From Propionibacteriaceae bacterium UBA6122 (lineage in GTDB: Bacteria; Actinomycetota; Actinomycetes; Propionibacteriales; Propionibacteriaceae): 64,000 nt of DNA. This document shows positions 33,122 to 41,444 of the stretch, in pieces. The notes beneath the pieces are model-generated. The model did no database searches, was not told the DNA's origin, and saw only the letters and a program-made list of their open reading frames with translations. The translations under genes and the position numbers were made by a program. The stretch is taken from the NCBI GenBank assembly GCA_002428365.1, contig DIVW01000005.1, positions 82,259 to 146,258 on the forward strand, in the 5' to 3' direction. How positions within the stretch are numbered: the stretch's first letter is position 1; each line of letters starts with the position of its first letter.

Positions 33122-34300
33122 ATGAGCAAAGTTGTGATCATTGGCGGCGGCATCATCGGTGCCACCACCGCCTACGCCCTGTTGGGCAAGGGCATCACCG
33201 ACATCACCATCCTGGAGCGCGACACCGTCGGCTCCGGCGGCACCGGCAAGACCGCTGGCATCATCCGCTGCCACTACGGCGTCACCTCCATCTGTGCGCT
33301 GGCCCTTTACAGCCTCGACTTCTTCGAGAACGCCAAAGAGCTCATCGGCACCGACATTGAGTTCGAGCAGGTCGGCTACCTGGTTGGGATCGGCGAAGAG
33401 AACCTCGAACCGTTCCGCGCCAGCCTGGCCAACCAGCGCAGCATCGGGGTCGAGACTGAAGAGATCACGCCAGCGGCCGCCAAAGAGCTCTGGCCGACCG
33501 CGAATGTGGACGATTTCGCCACCTTCTGCCTGGAAAAGCGCGGTGGCTACGGTGACGGCTACGCCACCGTCCAGGGGTTGGCCGCCTACCTGCGCACCCA
33601 GGGGGTGGCGATCAAGCAGGGCGCCAAGGTCGCCGAGCTGCTCGCCGCTGACGGCAAGGTCAGTGGGGTCAAGCTGGTTGACGGCGAAATCGTCGAAGCC
33701 GATGTGGTGGTGGTGGCTGCCGGCGCCTGGTCGGTGCCGCTACTGGCGCCGCTCGGCATCGATTTGCCGATCACCCCGCAGTTCGTCCAGGAGGTCGTGA
33801 TCGACCCGGCCATGGAGCTCGGCACCCCGCCGGTTTTCTCCGATCTGGTGAGCATGCAGTACGTCCACCTGCGCGGCCCTGAACTGCTGTTCGGCAATAG
33901 CGACGGCACTTCAGTTACCCCGATCACCGATCCGGACGTTTACCCGAACCACGCCAGCAACGAGGCGATCGAACGGACCGCCGAGAAGGCGATTCTTCGC
34001 TTCCCTGGGATCGAAGATCCGGGCGTCTCGACCACCACCACCGGCCAGGTCGATTCCACCCCCGACAACAACGCGATCATTTCGGCCACCGACATTTCCG
34101 GGCTGTTCGTCGCGGCGGGCATGTCGGGGCACGGCTTCAAGATCTCACCCGGAGTTGGCCGGCTGATGGCCGACCTCATCGTCGAGGGGGATTCCACGAT
34201 TCCGAACGTCAAGGCTTCGGATTTCCGGCTCAGCCGTTTCGCCGAGGGCGATCTGCTGCTCAGCCCGTACCCGTACGTCGGCGCGGTCGGTATCCGCTGA
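33122..34300 (+). CDS. FAD-dependent amine/amino-acid oxidoreductase (DAO family)
   Basis: A 392-residue flavoprotein of the DAO/glycine oxidase/sarcosine oxidase-beta family. The FAD site is VVIIGGGIIGATTAYAL at the N-terminus, followed by the TGKTAGIIRCHYG segment seen in sarcosine-oxidase-like enzymes, and GLFVAAGMSGHGFKISPGVG near the C-terminus. The downstream EtfD-EtfB-EtfA genes suggest that its electrons go to ETF rather than O2, as in sarcosine or dimethylglycine dehydrogenases. AGAAAGG precedes the ATG. The substrate is unknown. Confidence 0.88.
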   Translation: MSKVVIIGGGIIGATTAYALLGKGITDITILERDTVGSGGTGKTAGIIRCHYGVTSICALALYSLDFFENAKELIGTDIEFEQVGYLVGIGEENLEPFRASLANQRSIGVETEEITPAAAKELWPTANVDDFATFCLEKRGGYGDGYATVQGLAAYLRTQGVAIKQGAKVAELLAADGKVSGVKLVDGEIVEADVVVVAAGAWSVPLLAPLGIDLPITPQFVQEVVIDPAMELGTPPVFSDLVSMQYVHLRGPELLFGNSDGTSVTPITDPDVYPNHASNEAIERTAEKAILRFPGIEDPGVSTTTTGQVDSTPDNNAIISATDISGLFVAAGMSGHGFKISPGVGRLMADLIVEGDSTIPNVKASDFRLSRFAEGDLLLSPYPYVGAVGIR

Positions 34301-34301
34301 T

Positions 34302-34397
34302 GGCTTCGACGAGCTCAGCCAACTGAAGGCTTCGACGGGCTCAGCAACTGAGTTCCCTGAGCCCGTCGAAGGGCTTCGTCAAGCTCAGCCAACTGAG
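34302..34397. repeat. CTTCGAC..GCTCAG repeat cluster 4
   Basis: Five degenerate units (GGCTTCGACGAGCTCAG, GGCTTCGACGGGCTCAG, CCTGAGCCCGTCGAAGG, GCTTCGTCAAGCTCAG) fill the gap between the flavoprotein stop and the leader of the EtfD-like gene. Confidence 0.85.
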
Positions 34398-34444
34398 CTC
34401 CCCAATCCACCAACACCAACCGAATCGGAGGAGGTGAGCCGGCC

Positions 34445-36634
34445 ATGAAGGTGCTGCTCTTCGTGATCGCAGTCGCAGTCAGCATTGCGGCGGTGGCGCT
34501 GTTCGTTCGGGGCGCCCTCACCCTCTACCGGCTGATCGGCGCCGGTCAGTCCAGCCCGGGCCGCCTCGGTCCGGTTGGTAAGCGGTTGGGCAACATGGTC
34601 ACCGAGATCCTCAGCCACCGGCGCTTCCGGGCTCGGCCGCTGGTCAAGGCTGCCCACTGGGTGGTGATGGTCTCCTTCATTCTGCTGGTGCCGACCTTGG
34701 CCATCGCCTACGCCCAGGTGCTCGATCCCTACGCCGAACTGCCGGTCATCGGCGGCTGGCCAGTCTGGCAGTGGCTGCTGGAGATCTTCTCCGTCGGTGG
34801 CTTGGTCGCGATCGTGGTGCTGTTCACCGTCCGGTTGCGGCACCCCAGCGACCCCGAAGATGCCAGCGCCGCCCGCGATTGGCGCAGCCGGTTCTTCGGC
34901 TCCACCCGCTGGCAGGGCTATTTCGTGGAGGCGGTGATCGCCGCAGTGCTGGTGTGCGTGCTGGTGATGCACGTCCTCACCTCAGCGGTGTTGGCCCGCT
35001 ACCCCGAGACTGCCGAGGCTGGCAGTTGGGTGCACTACCCGCTCACCTCCTGGGTGGGGCAACTCTTCTGGAGCCTGCCGCCAGTGGCGCTGGAAACCGG
35101 CATCGTGGTGGCCGCAACCCTCAAGATCCTGGTGTCGATGGTTTGGCTCGGCGTGGTCGGTTACGCCACCACCATGAGCGTGGCCTGGCACCGCTTCCTG
35201 GGCGTGCTGAACGTCTACGCTCGCCGGGAAACCGACGGTACCCCGGCGCTGGGGGCGGCCGCACCGATGTATGTGGACGGCAAAGCCTTCGACATTCGCG
35301 ACCTCGACGACCTCGACGAGGACGCGACCTTCGGCGTGGGCAAGATCGAGGAGTTCGGCTGGAAGTCGCTGCTCGATTTCGCCTCCTGCACCGAATGCGG
35401 ACGCTGCCAGGATCTCTGCCCCGCCTGGAACACCGGCAAGCCGCTCTCACCGAAGCTATTCACCCTGGCCCTGCGCGATCAGGCCGCCGGGATGGAGCAC
35501 AGCCTCGACATCTTCGCTGCCCTGAAGTCCGCTGGTGCTGCTGGGGAGTTGGCAGCCCCCGTCCGGGATGCCGACCTGGTTGGCGGCGTGATCAGCCCGG
35601 ACGTGCTGTGGAGCTGCACTACCTGCGGGGCCTGCGTTGACCAATGCCCGGTCGACATCGAGCATGTCGATCACATCATCGATCTGCGTCGCCACGAGGT
35701 GATGGTGAAATCGGAGTTCCCCGAGGAGTTCAACGGCCTGTTCGGCAATCTGGAAACCAAGGGAAACCCGTGGGGGCTGCCGCCGCGCGACCGGATGGAC
35801 TGGGCCAAGGGGCTCGACTTCGACGTCCCGGTGCTCGGCACCGATGTGACCAGCGCGGACGAGGTTGATCACGTGTTGTGGGTCGGCTGCGCCGGCGCCT
35901 ACGACGAGAAGGGTAAGAAGACCACCCGGGCGGTCGCGGAGTTGTTGCACCTGGCTGGAGTGAAGTTCGCCGTGCTCGGCCAAGCCGAAACCTGCTGCGG
36001 CGATTCGGCCCGGCGCGCCGGTAATGAGGCCACCTACCAGGGCCTGGCTACCGAAAACATCGAAACCTTCGCCAGCTACGGAGTGGAGAAGGTGGTGGTC
36101 ACCTGCGCCCACTGCCTGAACTCGATTGGCCGCGAATACGGCCAACTGGGTGCGGACTACCGCGTCGAGCATCACACCCAAGTACTGAACCGACTGATCC
36201 GCGACGGACGGCTGAACGTGGTGGCCCCGCCAGAAGATGAGCGGCGCCAACTCACCTACCACGACCCCTGCTACCTCGGCCGACACAACGGCGAATACGA
36301 CGCTCCCCGCGAACTGCTGGCCTCCTTGCCTGAAGCCGAGCTGGTTGAGATGGAGCACAGCGGTTCGTCCAGCATGTGCTGCGGTGGTGGTGGGGCGCGA
36401 ATGTGGACTGAAGAGTCGATCGGCACCCGAATCAACTCCGCCCGCCTCGATGAGGCCGAGGCCACTGGCGCCTCGACGGTGGCCACCGCCTGTCCGTTCT
36501 GCGCCATCATGCTCGGCGATGCTGCGGCCAGCAGAGACCAAGCGCCAGCGGTCACCGATGTGGCCCACCTGGTGCTGGCCGGGGTCAAGCGCGGCCTGCC
36601 GAACCCGACCGACGAATCCGAAACGGAGTCCTGA
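34445..36634 (+). CDS. EtfD-like membrane iron-sulfur oxidoreductase (ETF:menaquinone)
   Basis: A 729-residue three-part protein. The N-terminal half (1-250) has about six helices resembling a NarI-type haem b membrane domain. Two [4Fe-4S] motifs follow, CTECGRCQDLCP (315-326) and CTTCGACVDQCP (391-402). The C-terminal third has two CCG domains (ETCCGDSARR, SMCCGGGGARMW) as in HdrD/GlpC. This is the layout of actinobacterial EtfD, which takes electrons from ETF to menaquinone. It is followed after 1 base by etfB and then etfA. A strong GGAGGAGGTGA SD is present. It links the flavoprotein upstream to respiration. Confidence 0.92.
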   Translation: MKVLLFVIAVAVSIAAVALFVRGALTLYRLIGAGQSSPGRLGPVGKRLGNMVTEILSHRRFRARPLVKAAHWVVMVSFILLVPTLAIAYAQVLDPYAELPVIGGWPVWQWLLEIFSVGGLVAIVVLFTVRLRHPSDPEDASAARDWRSRFFGSTRWQGYFVEAVIAAVLVCVLVMHVLTSAVLARYPETAEAGSWVHYPLTSWVGQLFWSLPPVALETGIVVAATLKILVSMVWLGVVGYATTMSVAWHRFLGVLNVYARRETDGTPALGAAAPMYVDGKAFDIRDLDDLDEDATFGVGKIEEFGWKSLLDFASCTECGRCQDLCPAWNTGKPLSPKLFTLALRDQAAGMEHSLDIFAALKSAGAAGELAAPVRDADLVGGVISPDVLWSCTTCGACVDQCPVDIEHVDHIIDLRRHEVMVKSEFPEEFNGLFGNLETKGNPWGLPPRDRMDWAKGLDFDVPVLGTDVTSADEVDHVLWVGCAGAYDEKGKKTTRAVAELLHLAGVKFAVLGQAETCCGDSARRAGNEATYQGLATENIETFASYGVEKVVVTCAHCLNSIGREYGQLGADYRVEHHTQVLNRLIRDGRLNVVAPPEDERRQLTYHDPCYLGRHNGEYDAPRELLASLPEAELVEMEHSGSSSMCCGGGGARMWTEESIGTRINSARLDEAEATGASTVATACPFCAIMLGDAAASRDQAPAVTDVAHLVLAGVKRGLPNPTDESETES

Positions 36635-36635
36635 G

Positions 36636-37415
36636 ATGCGAATCATCGCGCTGGTGAAGTATGTGCCCGATTCCGGCGACGAGGTCGGCTTCGAACCCGA
36701 CCTTTCGCTGGGGCGGGTTGGACCCTCAAGTCGGCTCTCTGAGCTGGACGAGTACGCGGTGGAGCAGGCGCTGCGGTTGCGCACGGAGTTGGCTGGAGCG
36801 ACCCTCACCGTACTGAGCGTCGGCCCGGCTGAGGCCGAAAGTGCGCTGCGCAAGGCCCTGCAGATGGGTGCTGATGACGCGGTACTAGTTACCGATGAGG
36901 CGATCGCTGGAAGTGACGTATTTGGCACCGCCACGGTGCTGAGTGCCGCGATCCGCAGCCTCGAAGGCGGGCTGGTGGTTGCTGGAATGAGCTCCACCGA
37001 TGCCGGCCTTGGGGTAGTGCCCGCGCTGCTGGCCGATTCGCTCAGCTGGCCGCTGCTCAGCCAAGCCGCCGCAGTGAGCGTTGAAGCTGGGCTGGCAAAG
37101 ATCGCCCGGGTTGATGAGACCGGCTCCCGGGTAGTTGAGGCCGCCCTGCCTGCAGTGGTGAGCGTGACCGACCAATCCGGCGAGCCGCGCTACCCGTCCT
37201 TCAAAGATGTCTTGGCCGCCAAGAAGAAGTCGGTCGCCACGCTGACGCTGGCCGACCTGGGAGTGGATGCCAGTGCCGCGGGTGCGGGGTCAGCCCGAGT
37301 GGAAGTGCTGGCAGTAAGCCGCAATGCCGATCGCGCCGCTGGCCGAGTGATCGTCGATGTTGATGGCAGCAGCGTGGACGAAATCATCGACTTCCTAGCC
37401 GCAGCGACCAAGTGA
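36636..37415 (+). CDS. etfB: Electron transfer flavoprotein beta subunit
   Basis: A 259-residue EtfB (N-terminus RIIALVKYVPDSGDE; DEYAVEQALRL; KALQMGADDAVLV; GMSSTDAGLGVVPALLA; FKDVLAAKKK). It binds AMP and, with EtfA, carries one FAD. The ATG at 36636 follows the EtfD-like stop by one base. The frame is open for ~400 bases upstream, but that is inside the EtfD gene. Confidence 0.93.
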   Translation: MRIIALVKYVPDSGDEVGFEPDLSLGRVGPSSRLSELDEYAVEQALRLRTELAGATLTVLSVGPAEAESALRKALQMGADDAVLVTDEAIAGSDVFGTATVLSAAIRSLEGGLVVAGMSSTDAGLGVVPALLADSLSWPLLSQAAAVSVEAGLAKIARVDETGSRVVEAALPAVVSVTDQSGEPRYPSFKDVLAAKKKSVATLTLADLGVDASAAGAGSARVEVLAVSRNADRAAGRVIVDVDGSSVDEIIDFLAAATK

Positions 37416-37425
37416 GGAGCCCGAA

Positions 37426-38373
37426 ATGAGCGAAAACATAGTCGTCCTGGTTGGGGCCAATGCCGAAGTGCTGGACGCATCGACGGCCGAGCTGCTGACG
37501 CTGGCTGGTCAGCTTGGCCGTCCGGTAGCGGTGGTGGCCGGGGAGGCAACGGAGGCGCTGGTTGCCGAGTTGGGTCGCCACGGCGCTGCCGAAGTGCACC
37601 TGGTCAGCTGCCCGCAGCTGAGCGACAGCCTGGTGCTGGCCAAAGCCGCCCTGCTTGCCGACCGCGCCGTAGACGCCCACGCCAAAGTCATTCTGGTGGC
37701 CTCCGGTCTGGAAGGTAACGAAGTGGCCGGCCTGGTGGCAGCCAAGCTCAGTGCCGGGCTGATCACCGACGCGGTGACGGCTCGCTTTGAAGCGGCTGAA
37801 CTGGTTGCCGACAAGGTGGTTTGGGCTGGCAAGTACACCGTGACCGCGAAGGTGTTGACCGAGATGGCAGTGCTGACGGTGAAGCCGAACAGCTGTGTGC
37901 CCGTGATCGCCGAGGTTGAGGCGGAGGTGCGGCAGGCGCGCTTCGATTTCGAACCAGGCGCTCCCGCGGCCCGAGTGGTCTCCGCCGAGCCGACCGCGGC
38001 CACCAAGCGGCCCAAACTGGTGGAAGCGAATGTCGTGGTCTCGGGCGGACGCGGCACCGATGGCGACTTCGCCCCGGTGGAGGCACTGGCCGACGCGCTT
38101 GGCGGGGCGGTTGGCGGGTCGCGCGCCGCAGTCGATGCGGGCTATGTGCCCCAGACCTTGCAGGTTGGGCAGACCGGCAAATCGGTCTCGCCGGATCTCT
38201 ATGTCGCCCTGGGGATCTCCGGTGCGATCCAACACATCGCTGGCATGCGCACCGCCCGCCGCATCTTGGCGGTGAACAGTGATCCAGAGGCGCCGATCCA
38301 TCGCCTGGCTGACCTGAGCGTGGTGGGGGACTTGAAGACAATCGTGCCAGCAGTGGTGGCGCGTTTGGGGTAA
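37426..38373 (+). CDS. etfA: Electron transfer flavoprotein alpha subunit
   Basis: A 315-residue EtfA. The C-terminal FAD domain has the family motifs VVSGGRG, GGSRAAVDAG, VGQTGKSVSPDLYVALGISG and AVNSDPEAPI. It starts 10 bases after etfB and ends shortly before a strong hairpin, so it is probably the last gene of the operon. Confidence 0.94.
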   Translation: MSENIVVLVGANAEVLDASTAELLTLAGQLGRPVAVVAGEATEALVAELGRHGAAEVHLVSCPQLSDSLVLAKAALLADRAVDAHAKVILVASGLEGNEVAGLVAAKLSAGLITDAVTARFEAAELVADKVVWAGKYTVTAKVLTEMAVLTVKPNSCVPVIAEVEAEVRQARFDFEPGAPAARVVSAEPTAATKRPKLVEANVVVSGGRGTDGDFAPVEALADALGGAVGGSRAAVDAGYVPQTLQVGQTGKSVSPDLYVALGISGAIQHIAGMRTARRILAVNSDPEAPIHRLADLSVVGDLKTIVPAVVARLG

Positions 38374-38389
38374 GGCGACAACTTGATAC

Positions 38390-38425
38390 GCCGCACCATT
38401 TCCAGCTAACTGGGAATGGTGCGGC
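38390..38425 (+). terminator. Strong terminator hairpin after etfA
   Basis: A 16-pair stem with one G-U: GCCGCACCATTTCCAG (38390-38405), loop CTAA, CTGGGAATGGTGCGGC (38410-38425). There is no T-tract. It ends the oxidation operon. Confidence 0.75.
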
Positions 38426-38744
38426 GAGGCGCGAGCAATTCTGAATTGAGTTGTTCGGCAGTTGTCGATGCTTATGATGCGAGCTTTGCTAAATTGCGCC
38501 GCGGTCGCGGCTAACGAACATTGTTCTCCATCCCGATTGTCCGGGTTGCTGGCTGGTCTCAGGCCGTCCTGCCTAGTCGCTGAGCGGGAGCTCAGGTGCC
38601 GTGGTGTCCGAGTGGGGTCAATGATCTTCAGGGGAAACTAGGGGCGCAGTGGCCCGGATGGCATTGCCTAAACTCCGCAACACTGACTCAGTCCTGTAAC
38701 AAGCGAGAGACCCAAGCGCAATGCAAGGCCGCCATCATTCTTAC
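38426..38744. other. Gap before the APC permease
   Basis: About 320 bases with no supported gene. It must hold the permease promoter and leader; no recognised riboswitch class and no clear -35/-10 pair was found. It is richer in A and T at 38440-38530 than the coding surroundings. Confidence 0.5.
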
Positions 38745-40193
38745 ATGGCTACTGAGGTTTCTTTGGCTCCAGTCTCGACCGATAACCGCAAACTCAGCGG
38801 ATCGCTCGGGGTAGGAGGAATCGTGTTCATGGTGGTGGCTGCTGCTGCGCCGCTCACCGTCATTGGCGGCGCCGCGCCGCTAGGCATCCTGATCGGCGAT
38901 GGCGCGGGCTACCCGCTCAACTTCGTCATCTCGGCTGTGATCTTGCTCCTATTCTCGGTCGGATTGGCGGCCATGTCTCGGGCGGTGCCCAAGCCGGGTG
39001 CGTTCTTCACCTACATCGGCTACGGGCTCGGCCGTCCGATGGGTGTCGGTGGCGCCTGGTTGGCGTTGCTCACCTACACCACCGTCCAGTTGGCGGTGTA
39101 CGGCTACCTGGGCTTCTCGATCAACCTGACCTTGACCACACTCGGAGCGCCCGAGTTGCCGTGGTGGCTGTATTCCCTGGCGATGATCGCCGTCGTCGGG
39201 GTCCTCGGTTACCGCGACGTCCACCTCAGCGCCAAGGTGCTTGGGGTCTTCCTGATTGCCGAGGTTGGCGTCACCTTGGCGCTGTCTGCGGCCATCATGT
39301 TCCGCGGCGGCGCTGAAGGCCTGTCCTTGGTTCCGTTCACCATTCCCGCCTGGTCGTCGGGTTCCCCGGGCATCGGTTTGATGATGGCCTTCGCCGGCTT
39401 CATCGGTTTTGAATCCACCGCGATCTTCCGTGATGAGGCCAAGGACCCCGACAAGACCATTCCGCGGGCCACCTACGCCGCGGTGATCGTGATCGGCCTG
39501 CTCTACAGCTTCGCGTCGTGGGCACTGGTGATGGCGTGGGGACCGAGCAAGGTGCTGGAGGTGGCGGCTGCGGATCCGGGCGGCATGCTGATGGCTACCG
39601 CCAACGCCTACCTCGGCGTTGTCGGCGCGACCGTGATGCAGGGCCTGCTGCTGACCAGCCTGTTCGCCTGCGTGCTCTCTTTCCACAACGTGCTCACCCG
39701 ATACCAGCACGCTATGGGCAATGTGGGCCTACTGCCCGCCAAGCTTGGTGTGGTGCACGGCTCGCATGGCTCGCCGGCCTTCTCCTCGCTGGTGCAGACC
39801 GCGACTGCTGCGATCATCCTGATCGTCTTTGCGGTGCTTGGCCTCGACCCGGTAATGCAGGTGTTCACCTGGTTCTCCGGCATCACCACCATTGCGATCG
39901 TGGTGCTGATGGCGCTGACCTCGGTGGCGGTCGTGGCGCACTTCGCCAAGATCAACATTCCGGGCACGGCTTGGTCGACCCGCATCGCTCCGGGGATCTC
40001 GACGCTCGGCCTGATCACGGTGGCCGGGGTGATCGTCGCCTACTTCCCTGATCTGGTCGGAGGCGGCTGGGGCTTGGCCGGTGCACTGTTGGCCACGGTG
40101 CCGTTGTTCATCGGCATCGGGGTGGTGCAGGGGCTGCGGTTGCGCAAGTCGAAGCCGGAGGTCTACGCCAACGTCATCGACTCGATTTCGTAA
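38745..40193 (+). CDS. APC-superfamily amino acid/amine permease
   Basis: A 482-residue permease with about 12 helices (GGIVFMVVAAAAPLTVIGG in helix 1; FAGFIGFESTAIFRDEAKDPDKTIPRAT in the middle, a strong APC signature). It probably imports the substrate of the flavoprotein/OCD/ETF module just upstream, though it has its own leader. An ATG at 38721 would add eight residues (QGRHHSY); neither start has a good SD. A terminator with a GAAA tetraloop follows. Confidence 0.88.
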   Translation: MATEVSLAPVSTDNRKLSGSLGVGGIVFMVVAAAAPLTVIGGAAPLGILIGDGAGYPLNFVISAVILLLFSVGLAAMSRAVPKPGAFFTYIGYGLGRPMGVGGAWLALLTYTTVQLAVYGYLGFSINLTLTTLGAPELPWWLYSLAMIAVVGVLGYRDVHLSAKVLGVFLIAEVGVTLALSAAIMFRGGAEGLSLVPFTIPAWSSGSPGIGLMMAFAGFIGFESTAIFRDEAKDPDKTIPRATYAAVIVIGLLYSFASWALVMAWGPSKVLEVAAADPGGMLMATANAYLGVVGATVMQGLLLTSLFACVLSFHNVLTRYQHAMGNVGLLPAKLGVVHGSHGSPAFSSLVQTATAAIILIVFAVLGLDPVMQVFTWFSGITTIAIVVLMALTSVAVVAHFAKINIPGTAWSTRIAPGISTLGLITVAGVIVAYFPDLVGGGWGLAGALLATVPLFIGIGVVQGLRLRKSKPEVYANVIDSIS

Positions 40194-40203
40194 GTAACAC
40201 CAC

Positions 40204-40234
40204 GATGGCGGGGGACGGAAACGCCCCCGCCATC
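40204..40234 (+). terminator. Terminator with GNRA tetraloop
   Basis: GATGGCGGGGG (40204-40214) and CCCCCGCCATC (40224-40234) form an 11-pair stem. The loop adds CG/CG pairs around GAAA, with one bulged A. It lies 10 bases after the permease stop. Confidence 0.8.
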
Positions 40235-40311
40235 GCTGGCGCCCAAACAGATTTGACTCCCAGCCCCGGTCTGGCTGCTAGCCCGGGTTTGGTCATGGCG
40301 GAGGCTTTTCA

Positions 40312-41004
40312 ATGAACGTGTTTGTGATCGGCGCGGCCGGCAAGGTGGGCTCCCGGCTCGCTCGGCTACTAACCGAATCCGGGGTGCAGGTGACCGGAAT
40401 GCATCGCAACCTGCTGCAGTTTGAGGACGTCGCCGCGACCGGCGCCACCCCGCTGATCGGCGACCTGATCACCGATCAGGTGGCGAAGCTGGCCAGTTGG
40501 ATGACCGGCCATGATGCGGTGGTTTTCACCGCTGGCGCCCACGGCACCGGCATCGACCAGACCTCGCTGATTGACGGACGTGGCCTGGAGAAGGCCGCCG
40601 CGGCTGCTCAGTCCGCCGGGGTGCCGCGCTTCGTCCTGGTCTCGGCGCTACCGGAGGCCGGCCGAGACGCGGAGCGTGGCGAGCGGTTCGAGCACTACCT
40701 GAAGGTGAAGAAAGCCACTGAGGTGCACCTGATCGGCACCGACTTGGATTGGCTGATCCTGCGCCCGGGGTCGTTGCATGATGAGCCGGGCAGCGGCCTG
40801 GTTGCCGCCGGGCCAGCAGTGCTGGATGCAGCCACCAGTAGGGACAATGTGGCGGCTTTCATCGCCGCGGTGTTGGCTGAGCCACTGCTGTCCCGGGAAA
40901 TCATCGAACTCACCGACGGTGAACTGGCGGTGGCTGACTCGGTAGCCGAGTTGGCCCCCGGTGGCCGCGCTGGCGAGGGTGGCCGTCGACTACTTATCGC
41001 CTGA
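40312..41004 (+). CDS. NAD(P)-binding atypical SDR (NmrA/YwnB-like)
   Basis: A 230-residue Rossmann protein of the atypical short-chain dehydrogenase type (SDR_a5). The N-terminal MNVFVIGAAGKVGSRLARLL is the dinucleotide site; LRPGSLHDEPGSGLV and SRDNVAAFIAAVL are typical of the family. It may be a reductase, epimerase or redox sensor. GGAGG lies before the ATG. Its 3' end overlaps the convergent rnhA end by 15 bases. Confidence 0.85.
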   Translation: MNVFVIGAAGKVGSRLARLLTESGVQVTGMHRNLLQFEDVAATGATPLIGDLITDQVAKLASWMTGHDAVVFTAGAHGTGIDQTSLIDGRGLEKAAAAAQSAGVPRFVLVSALPEAGRDAERGERFEHYLKVKKATEVHLIGTDLDWLILRPGSLHDEPGSGLVAAGPAVLDAATSRDNVAAFIAAVLAEPLLSREIIELTDGELAVADSVAELAPGGRAGEGGRRLLIA

Positions 41005-41439
41005 GCCGTCGCGAATCCGCTCGGCGGCCGTCCGGGCCAGGGTGTCGACCTGTTCGTTGAGCGGGTGCCCCGAATGACCCTTCACATGCTCCCAGCGGAT
41101 GTCGCGACCCTCAAGGCGCTCGGCGATCAGCTCGATGGCTTCGCGATTCAGCACCGGCTTCTTGGCTGCGGTGAGCCAGCCTTTGGCCCGCCAGCCGCGC
41201 AGCCACTTGGTGAAGATGTTGATCACGTACATGCTGTCGGCCAGGATGAGCAGGGGAGTATCGCTGGGGTAGGCGCCCAGCATCTCGTACACCGCCCGCA
41301 ACTCCATCAGATTGTTGGTGGTGCCGGCATGCCCGCCGCTGCCGTGGCGGCCGTCCTCGCTCGCCCACGCCCAGCCGCCAGGCCCGGGGTTGGTCAGGCA
41401 AGAGCCGTCGGTGGCCACTGTGACCCGCTCGGTAGTCAT
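40990..41439 (-). CDS. rnhA: Ribonuclease HI
   Basis: A 149-residue RNase HI that cuts RNA in RNA-DNA hybrids. The active-site acids are visible: Asp in ATDGSC, Glu in LMELRAV, Asp in ILADSMYV and Asp in NEQVDTLAR, plus the handle region WLRGWRAKGW. The ATG at 41439 lies 5 bases after the stop of the HtrA-like gene, so they form an operon. Confidence 0.94.
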   Translation of the reverse strand: MTTERVTVATDGSCLTNPGPGGWAWASEDGRHGSGGHAGTTNNLMELRAVYEMLGAYPSDTPLLILADSMYVINIFTKWLRGWRAKGWLTAAKKPVLNREAIELIAERLEGRDIRWEHVKGHSGHPLNEQVDTLARTAAERIRDGSGDK

Positions 41440-41444
41440 CGCAG

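Noticed and set aside
35456..36997. 513-codon open frame on - across the EtfD-like and EtfB genes
   Set aside because: Antisense to two genes with clear iron-sulfur and ETF motifs; no motif of its own.
38426..38744. Guanidine, glycine or SAM riboswitch in the permease leader
   Set aside because: No conserved core of these classes could be recognised by reading.
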